Below are positions 41,500-47,054 of a DNA stretch of 47,054 bases, one piece after another. Made by a program: the position numbers and the translations under genes. Under the pieces are notes generated by a model. It had not been told where the DNA came from and did no database searches. It was given only the letters and a program-made list of their open reading frames with translations. Every line of letters begins with the position of its first letter. Within the stretch, counting starts at the first letter, position 1. Source of the DNA: Salinivirgaceae bacterium (GTDB taxonomy: Bacteria > Bacteroidota > Bacteroidia > Bacteroidales > Salinivirgaceae); the NCBI GenBank assembly GCA_028709085.1, contig JAQVXQ010000008.1, positions 1 to 47,054 of the forward strand, written 5' to 3'.

Positions 41500-42297
41500 T
41501 TATTCTCTTTGAACTTTTCGAGAATAAACATTGGTATTTGTGTAAAAATTCACAATATACATTCCAACTGGTAGTTGCTCTAAATTAACTTCCGCAGCAT
41601 TTACCTCCTTCATCATTTTCCCTTCAAGATTAAAAACTCGAATTCGGTTTACATCATCAACACCTTGAATAGCAACTATATCAGAGGTTGGATTAGGGTA
41701 AACCTGTATTGTTTGTTGGGCATTATCAATAGCGCCCAAGTGTGTCATATCTATTTTCACATCATCGAGACTGATATAAAAAATATCGGTACAGTCGTAA
41801 TGCCTAAATACCAATTTCACATCTTGACCTACAAACGAAGAAATATCAACATTTACCGTTTTTGGTGGGTTATAATAGTCCGCATCTAAGGTCTCTTCAA
41901 AGACTGGAACTTCTGTGCCCGTGAATGTAGAATCAACGGGAATTACATACACAGCATAATGCTCTTGGAACAACTCATCATCTTCATAAGCGGCCACTTT
42001 AAAACTCAGATCTAATGAGGCGTCTCGTGGTAAAGAAATACTTGGACTGGTAAGCGTATTATCGGGAGTAAAGGTTTCGAAATACCATGAAAACGACCAG
42101 GCAAAACCGCCTTCAAAAGATTCAATTTCTTGAAATACTGCATCGGTAAATTCCCAAAATTCTCCATCTCCATCAAGATCGCCTAATGTCCAGGTAGCCC
42201 ACGTGGCAGAATCATTAAAATTATCCTCAAAAACAGTTTGGGTATAACCACTTACGGTAAAGGCCATTGCCGCAATAAAGAGTAATTTTTTAATCAT
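41500..42297 (-). CDS. Small secreted T9SS cargo protein (choice-of-anchor J-like)
   Basis: 265 residues. Signal peptide LLFIAAMAFTVSGYTQ. Central jelly-roll/MAM-like domain (about 21-185): VFEDNFNDSATWATWTLGD, FAWSFSWYFETF, TSPSISLPRDASLDLSFKVA, VKLVFRHYDCTDIFYISLDDVKI; this is the cleaved-adhesin/choice-of-anchor J pattern. C-terminal T9SS type A sorting domain (about 190-265): IQVYPNPTSDIVAI, RVFNLEGKMMKE, LPVGMYIVNFYT. It should be secreted by the type IX system and anchored at the surface. The binding target is unknown. It appears monocistronic. Confidence 0.9.
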   Translation of the reverse strand: MIKKLLFIAAMAFTVSGYTQTVFEDNFNDSATWATWTLGDLDGDGEFWEFTDAVFQEIESFEGGFAWSFSWYFETFTPDNTLTSPSISLPRDASLDLSFKVAAYEDDELFQEHYAVYVIPVDSTFTGTEVPVFEETLDADYYNPPKTVNVDISSFVGQDVKLVFRHYDCTDIFYISLDDVKIDMTHLGAIDNAQQTIQVYPNPTSDIVAIQGVDDVNRIRVFNLEGKMMKEVNAAEVNLEQLPVGMYIVNFYTNTNVYSRKVQRE

Positions 42298-42501
42298 AGC
42301 TCAATTTTTAAATTAAAATTATATATTTAAGTTATCAACTTCAAAGTAATCAAAATTAATCTATAATTCCAAAAATTAATGGATTCGAATGCCTTTAAAG
42401 TCGGTAAAATCATAGTTTACAGGGCGGATATTTCTGCGTTTCAATTACAAACGCATTATCGACCGTGCATGAGAAACATTAATGGAAAAAGTGATGTTGA
42501 A

Positions 42502-43242
42502 CTAAGAACTTCCTTCGCTGGTTTTTGAGGACTCCGTTACTAGGGCTTGAATCTCATCGAGTTCATCCTTTGTTAAATATCGCCATTTTCCAATGGGAAT
42601 ATCTAAATTTATATTCATAATCCGATACCGTTCCAATTGACGAACACTGTTCCCCAGCTGCTCGCACATCCGCCGGATTTGCCTATTTAAACCTTGTGTG
42701 AGAATAATTCTAAAACTATAGGCATCAATCTGTTCCACAAAGCATTTTTTAGTAACAATACCCAAAATAGGGACTCCATTGCCCATTTTATGAATAAACG
42801 ATTTTGTTATCGGTTGCTTTACAACCACCCGATACTCCTTTTCGTGATTGTTTCCAGCACGAAGGATCTTATTTACAATATCACCATCGCTCGTTAACAA
42901 GATTAAGCCCTGACTGTCTTTATCGAGCCGTCCGATGGGAAAGATACGTTCGGGATGTTTTATATAATCAATAATATTATTTTTCTCTCTGTGAGTATCA
43001 GTTGTACAAACAATTCCCCGTGGTTTGTTAAACGTGATATAAATCGGTTCTTTGCCTTTTCCTGAAATCCGTTTCCCATTTAGACGGATATCATCTTTGG
43101 AAGATACCTTGCATCCATTTTCGGCAACAACTCCATTTATTGTTACTCGCTTTTGCTCAATAAGTTTATCGGCTTCTCTGCGCGAGCAATAGCCAATTTC
43201 ACTAAAATACTTATTGATGCGAATCAAATTCTTTTCTTCCAT
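42502..43242 (-). CDS. rluF: 23S rRNA pseudouridine synthase, RluF/RsuA family
   Basis: 246 residues. N-terminal S4 RNA-binding domain (IRINKYFSEIGYCSRREADKLIEQKRVTING), then the RsuA/RluB/E/F catalytic domain with the Asp in FPIGRLDKDSQGLILLTSDGD, and the family motifs NKPRGIVCTTDT, KEYRVVV and GLNRQIRRMCEQLG. The RluF assignment (pseudouridine at 23S 2604) is the best fit from the TDTHREKNNIIDYI segment; RluB or RsuA cannot be fully excluded. It appears monocistronic with its own promoter. Confidence 0.88.
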   Translation of the reverse strand: MEEKNLIRINKYFSEIGYCSRREADKLIEQKRVTINGVVAENGCKVSSKDDIRLNGKRISGKGKEPIYITFNKPRGIVCTTDTHREKNNIIDYIKHPERIFPIGRLDKDSQGLILLTSDGDIVNKILRAGNNHEKEYRVVVKQPITKSFIHKMGNGVPILGIVTKKCFVEQIDAYSFRIILTQGLNRQIRRMCEQLGNSVRQLERYRIMNINLDIPIGKWRYLTKDELDEIQALVTESSKTSEGSS

Positions 43243-43305
43243 TTCTTAGATTAAACTGCTCATAAAGAAACCCTTAAAGCCTCCAAGAGCCTATTTCAAA
43301 CACCT

Positions 43306-43313
43306 CAAAGATA
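43306..43313 (-). promoter_or_regulatory. Bacteroidota -7 element for the pseudouridine synthase gene
   Basis: The minus strand reads TATCTTTG, 64 nt before the ATG. Confidence 0.5.
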
Positions 43314-43496
43314 GGAAATAAATACAAATTGAATTATGTTGAGTGGAGGTGGAATGGCGTTCTAATAGAAATTTTGGTCCTGTTTTGTACACAATCATGC
43401 AATCCAATAGCGTACCAACATCCTGAGCCCATAAATCACAAATTTCCTAGCAACAACAGTGTGCATTGCTAGTCCGAACGGATAAATTGCAAAATG

Positions 43497-44417
43497 CTAT
43501 TTTCTTTTTTCCAATTTGTCGTCCAGCGTATCCAGAAACATCTGCATTTTATCTTGTAACTCTTTAATCTCGTTAACTTTAGTGTCTATTGAGGTATTGA
43601 AGGTATCAATGTGTTTTCGGAGTTCGGCAATTTGCAAATCAAACATACTCAGTTTCTTTGTTCCTGGAGCGGCGTGTACTTCGTCAATTTTATCACGAAT
43701 AAACTTTAAGAAATCAAACAAGTAGTTTTCAACGCCAACCTTCATATCGAGTTCTTTCTCGGCGTCTTGTTGAATAAATTTAAGATCAAAATGTACTTCG
43801 TGTTGATTCACAGTAGTTATAACGTCGTTAAAATAACTAAGGTATTGACTAAATGGACGTTGAATAATTTCCGGCATATTAAACACCTGTAGGATTACAT
43901 GCGAAGCCTCTTCTCTCTTTTTCTCGTTCGTTAGAAAATGCATTGTGGCATATAATCCACGTTTAACAACTTTTGCGGGTGGATATACAAATGGATTCTC
44001 TTCCAAATAGAGTTCTTTAAGGCTCAGCAGATCTATAAATTCCAATGGAAGTCGTTCCATCAAACCATAGCTGGCATCCAAAGTTTTCAATTCGGTCAAA
44101 TAACCAATGGTAGAAGGCAATTCGTGAAATCGGTTGTGACTAATATCAACAAGATTGAGCTTCGTTAGGTTTCCAATTTCGGGGGGTATTGTACGAATTT
44201 CGTTTTTAAGTAGCAATAAAGTTTTTAGGTTTACCAAGTTCCCAATTTCGGGGGGCAGTTTCTCAATAAAATTGTAGCTCAAATCGAGATGCTCAAGATT
44301 AACAAGTTGTCCAATTTCGCTGGGGACTTCTCGTATATCACGATTGGAAAGATCTAACCTTGTTACCTTATTGATAATTACAGTTCGAATAATTTCAAGT
44401 ATGTCATCTTTGTCCAT
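43497..44417 (-). CDS. Cytoplasmic leucine-rich-repeat protein with C-terminal coiled coil
   Basis: 306 residues from ATG 44417, chosen because AAAGGAGA sits just upstream as an unusually strong ribosome-binding site for this phylum; the ATG at 44456 lies upstream of that site and close to the promoter. Six 23-residue LRRs at about 18-155: LDLSNRDIREVPSEIGQL, HLDLSYNFIEKLPPEIGNL, TLLLLKNEIRTIPPEIGNL and so on, capped by LKELYLEENPFVYPP. There is no signal peptide. A helical region (160-260) and a coiled coil (about 260-306, IDTFNTSIDTKVNEIKELQDKM) follow. The LRR type is that of Shoc2/RSU1-like and Roco proteins, but no GTPase domain is present. It is probably a protein-protein scaffold; partner unknown. 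Confidence 0.85.
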   Translation of the reverse strand: MDKDDILEIIRTVIINKVTRLDLSNRDIREVPSEIGQLVNLEHLDLSYNFIEKLPPEIGNLVNLKTLLLLKNEIRTIPPEIGNLTKLNLVDISHNRFHELPSTIGYLTELKTLDASYGLMERLPLEFIDLLSLKELYLEENPFVYPPAKVVKRGLYATMHFLTNEKKREEASHVILQVFNMPEIIQRPFSQYLSYFNDVITTVNQHEVHFDLKFIQQDAEKELDMKVGVENYLFDFLKFIRDKIDEVHAAPGTKKLSMFDLQIAELRKHIDTFNTSIDTKVNEIKELQDKMQMFLDTLDDKLEKRK

Positions 44418-44445
44418 GAAAATCTCCTTTACTAATGCCGTCGCA

Positions 44446-44453
44446 CAAATATA
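44446..44453 (-). promoter_or_regulatory. Bacteroidota -7 element for the LRR gene
   Basis: The minus strand reads TATATTTG, 29 nt before the chosen ATG; TTCG 17 nt further upstream is a possible -33 box. Confidence 0.5.
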
Positions 44454-44557
44454 CACTAATTTTCATAATTCGAACTTAATCGTAAATCGAATTAGCGATT
44501 ACCGCAAACGACAAAAAAAACTTTACAATAAATACAAATAAGTTTAATAAATGTTTA

Positions 44558-45040
44558 TCACATAGTATTTTGAATAATATCGATATTTACTCTATTGGGC
44601 TTTTGTTCATTTAACATAGACATAATAACAACGGCACATCCAGGGCCATGGTTGTCGAACGTTATGGTTAAATAGTATATTCCACTTTTACCACAAATAA
44701 ACGAAAAGCCAGGTAATAACCGTTCATCTTCTGCCATGTTGCCACTATAATATTTAAAATCGTCGTGTAATTTCACAATTGCACTTCCTTCTTCACTACG
44801 ATCATTTTCAGTGGTAAAAACATAGGTAATCCCTTTGGTTAAGTTCACTGAGAATTGGGCGCAAGTACTATTTAATGAGTGGTGTGCCGATTTTATTCTA
44901 AAATGTTGCAAATAGGTGTATTTCTCTAGATTCAGCAGCGAGTTCTCCAACAATGTATGATCGCATTGTCCAAAAGCGAAATGAGGAACACAACTGAAAA
45001 ATATAAATAGCAGAATAAATATCTTCCTATACAATGTCAT
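44558..45040 (-). CDS. Secreted protein of unknown function
   Basis: 160 residues with a clear signal peptide (KIFILLFIFFSCVPHFAFGQ); the internal SC could be read as a lipobox, but FGQ/C fits signal peptidase I better. The mature part is a small beta-rich domain with four Cys (CDH, STCAQ, FICGK, PGCAV) that could form two disulfides. Motifs such as GITYVFTTENDRSEEGSAIVKLHDD and FSFICGKSGIYYLTITFDN resemble bacterial pre-peptidase-like or GOLD-like secreted sandwiches, but I cannot assign a family. It lies on the same strand as the LRR gene, which starts 141 nt downstream behind its own promoter. Confidence 0.75.
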   Translation of the reverse strand: MTLYRKIFILLFIFFSCVPHFAFGQCDHTLLENSLLNLEKYTYLQHFRIKSAHHSLNSTCAQFSVNLTKGITYVFTTENDRSEEGSAIVKLHDDFKYYSGNMAEDERLLPGFSFICGKSGIYYLTITFDNHGPGCAVVIMSMLNEQKPNRVNIDIIQNTM

Positions 45041-45083
45041 GGTTCTTTTGCTACAAAATGAGTTCCTAAATTTCTGATTCTTT

Positions 45084-45091
45084 CAAATATA
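45084..45091 (-). promoter_or_regulatory. -7 element for the 160-residue secreted protein
   Basis: The minus strand reads TATATTTG, 44 nt before the ATG. Confidence 0.45.
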
Positions 45092-45460
45092 ACAATTATT
45101 TAGTTTAGATACCCCGATTTAAGAAATCATATGAAAAATAGAGTTCATTTAGGCACCTATTCGATGTTTTTATCTCAAAGCTAACTTTTTGCATGATTCG
45201 TTTTTAAGAACTTTGATAAAGTCTGCGAAAACATAGAACAAAAGAAAATATCTGTTGAGGTGTCGATCCTCAAAATCTCCTTTATCCAGACTTATTTCGA
45301 GAACAATCTATTTTATGCAATATTAATGCCGATGAACGAAATATCCCCACTATTTCAATGAACACTTTTGTGATAAGATTCAGAATTGAAATAATGGGCT
45401 TTGTTTGCTATACGCAAAATCTAGTTTTCCAAAAGGATTCCATCATTTTTCATTTGGCTT
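45092..45460. other. Non-coding divergent intergenic region
   Basis: AT-rich, no hairpin terminator, repeat or RNA gene visible. An open frame from 45358 is out of frame with and overlaps the start of the DUF5916 gene, and shows no protein features. Confidence 0.5.
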
Positions 45461-45468
45461 TAAATTTG
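45461..45468 (+). promoter_or_regulatory. Possible -7 element for the DUF5916 gene
   Basis: TAAATTTG matches TAnnTTTG, 41 nt before the ATG at 45509; no good -33 box is seen. Confidence 0.4.
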
Positions 45469-45508
45469 CAATATTGTAGTAATTCCATTAAAATAATTCT
45501 ACTATCAT

Positions 45509-47054
45509 ATGTCTTTAACAAAGGTTGCACAAACGATTTTGATTCTTGTTGTACTTCTTTTATTTTCCTCATTGAACACAATTGCAAATCCGAAAGGCAT
45601 TAACGAAAATCGCAAAAGCGCTTATGCCTTAGGAATTAATGAAGTTGTTAAAATTGATGGTTTAGCCAATGAATCGTTTTGGAATCTCATTCCTAAGGCG
45701 TCTAATTTTATACAATATTCGCCCTACAATGGTAAATCACCATCACAAAAAACCGAGGTGCAATTTGCATATGACAATCATGCACTGTACATATTCGCAC
45801 ACATGAGCGATAATTCGGACAGTATTTCATATCGGCTAAGTAAGCGCGACGAAACAAATCAATGCGATTATTTTGGAATTAACATCGATCCATTCAACGA
45901 TGGATTGGGATCGTATCAATTTTACGTTACCACCGCCGGAGTGCAACTCGATGCAAGAAATAATGGTGGCGAAGATTGGCAATGGAACTCCGTTTGGCAA
46001 AGCGAAGTGGTGATCAACGACAACGGATGGTCTGTGGAGATGGCCATTCCCTACTCGGCAATCCGTTTTCCTAAAAAAGAGATTCAGGAGTGGGGAATTA
46101 ACATGGTTCGAATGATACAACGATCACGCGAAAAGGACTTTTGGAATTTTGTGGACATAAATATTCCAGGACTAAACAAACAGCTTGGATTACTGCTCGG
46201 AATTGAAAAAGTTACTCCACCACTTCGATTGTCTGTAGCGCCTTACGTAAGTACATATGTGGAAAAGTACGGCGACGATATTGGATATTCCATAAAAGGA
46301 GGTTTAGATCTTAAATACGGTATAAATGAGAGTTTTACACTCGATATGATGCTTATTCCTGACTTTGGTCAAGTAGCATCGGACAGAGAAGTGGTGAATT
46401 TAGGTCCCTATGAAACGTTTTATTCCGAAAATAGGGACTTTTTCAAAGAAGGAATGGAGTTGTTTACCCGCGGCGATATCTTTCACTCACGAAGAATTGG
46501 AGGAAGACCCATCGGTTATTACAAAATTGAACTTGATTCCAACGAAATAATTACTGAAAACCCCAGTACCACTCAACTTGTGAATGCTTCGAAAATTACT
46601 GGAAAAACTAAATCGGGATTCTCCTTGGGATTTTTAAATGCCTTTAGTTTACCAACCCATGCAACTATTCGAGATACAATTACCGATTCGGAAAGAATCG
46701 TTGAAACGCAATCAGCAACAAATCAAAACGTTACGGTGGTGGAGCAATCGTTAAAAAACAACAGCTTTATAAGTCTGATAAATACCAACAACAAACGAAC
46801 CGACGGATACTATGCCAATGCAACCGCGGTTGAAATGCTTTTTGGAATTAAAAGTTACCACACTTTCTCGGCTCGCGGTGCATATACACGACGCGACATT
46901 GCCGATAATCCCGATGGATTTTTGTATCGATTTAATTGGTCAAAAATCAGAGGGAAGTTCCGATATAGCGCCACGCATCGAACCGAAAGTAGTTCCTATG
47001 ATCCAAATGATATTGGTTTTTCCTACAGCAACGATAAAAATACGGATCAAATAT
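45509..47054 (+). CDS. DUF5916 outer-membrane protein with N-terminal CBM9-like domain (3' end outside window)
   Basis: The frame is open from ATG 45509 to the window edge (515 codons). Signal peptide ILILVVLLLFSSLNTIA. CBM9-like domain about 40-225: VVKIDGLANESFWNLIP, VQFAYDNHALYIFAHM, YFGINIDPFNDGLGSYQFYVTTAG, NGWSVEMAIPYSAIRFPK. After that comes the DUF5916 region with its hallmark DFGQVASDREVVNLGPYETFYSENRDFFKEGMELF and then barrel-like alternating strands. Full members run to about 750-850 residues, so roughly the last third is missing. The biological role is unknown; members are co-found with surface polysaccharide and peptidase genes in Bacteroidota. Confidence 0.92.
   Translation, partial: MSLTKVAQTILILVVLLLFSSLNTIANPKGINENRKSAYALGINEVVKIDGLANESFWNLIPKASNFIQYSPYNGKSPSQKTEVQFAYDNHALYIFAHMSDNSDSISYRLSKRDETNQCDYFGINIDPFNDGLGSYQFYVTTAGVQLDARNNGGEDWQWNSVWQSEVVINDNGWSVEMAIPYSAIRFPKKEIQEWGINMVRMIQRSREKDFWNFVDINIPGLNKQLGLLLGIEKVTPPLRLSVAPYVSTYVEKYGDDIGYSIKGGLDLKYGINESFTLDMMLIPDFGQVASDREVVNLGPYETFYSENRDFFKEGMELFTRGDIFHSRRIGGRPIGYYKIELDSNEIITENPSTTQLVNASKITGKTKSGFSLGFLNAFSLPTHATIRDTITDSERIVETQSATNQNVTVVEQSLKNNSFISLINTNNKRTDGYYANATAVEMLFGIKSYHTFSARGAYTRRDIADNPDGFLYRFNWSKIRGKFRYSATHRTESSSYDPNDIGFSYSNDKNTDQI

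Noticed and set aside
45836..46120. 94-codon minus-strand ORF inside the DUF5916 gene
   Set aside because: It overlaps the conserved CBM9-like coding region in antisense and has no promoter or family match.

Overview
This window looks like a chromosomal segment of an AT-rich member of the Bacteroidota, probably a marine or sediment Marinilabiliales-type bacterium (the order is a guess). The evidence is two proteins with type IX secretion (T9SS) C-terminal sorting domains, a gldB-type gliding/T9SS lipoprotein gene next to nadE, a PorE-like TPR/PD40/OmpA protein, a DUF5916 outer-membrane protein, and many promoters with the Bacteroidota -7 element TAnnTTTG. There are no rRNA, tRNA, phage or CRISPR genes.

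Layout. 1-2.0 kb: the 3' end of a large secreted T9SS cargo gene. 2.3-4.3 kb: a tight nucleoside/tRNA operon (purine nucleoside phosphorylase, an internally duplicated membrane protein, tadA) convergent with a sirtuin gene. 5.3-6.7 kb: a redox cluster (DUF1858 protein, 1-Cys peroxiredoxin, PerR/Fur regulator). 6.9-7.7 kb: a class C acid phosphatase lipoprotein, followed by a nested palindromic repeat. 7.9-15.0 kb: a minus-strand operon running TetR, outer-membrane barrel protein, LolD-like ATPase, FtsX permease, second FtsX permease, LolA-like periplasmic protein. It reads as an envelope-spanning lipid or lipoprotein trafficking machine, and it is interrupted between the two permeases by 1.4 kb of short-period repeats that enclose a four-helix-bundle (S23/IVP, Avd-like) gene.

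15.0-15.9 kb: non-coding, holding a 328-bp element with 26-bp inverted termini and 8-bp flanking direct repeats, and a REPIN-like palindrome nested inside it. 15.9-16.3 kb: gcvH. 16.4-28.7 kb: five consecutive paralogous receptors (TM, Cache-type sensor, TM, HAMP, GAF, conserved coiled coil, PAS) with no kinase, cyclase, phosphodiesterase or methyl-accepting domain. One carries a C-terminal Hpt-like domain whose phospho-histidine position is isoleucine. 28.9-32.2 kb: trpS, a MORN-repeat lipoprotein and arginine deiminase, then a small promoter/39-codon ORF/terminator unit. 32.9-39.2 kb: PorE-like protein, gldB, a beta-barrel protein, nadE and a YgjP-like metallopeptidase. 39.2-41.2 kb: an ABC-F ATPase gene with a second family of heptamer/octamer repeats after its stop codon and a decayed copy upstream. 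41.5-47 kb: a T9SS cargo protein, an RluF-type pseudouridine synthase, a leucine-rich-repeat protein, a secreted protein and the 5' part of a DUF5916 gene.

The two most unusual parts are (a) the octamer array/conserved core/heptamer array elements, seen in two sequence families, both starting at or within a few bases of the stop codon of a minus-strand gene, one of them built around a four-helix-bundle gene, and (b) the block of five receptors with no visible output. All family assignments were made by reading motifs, without database searches.
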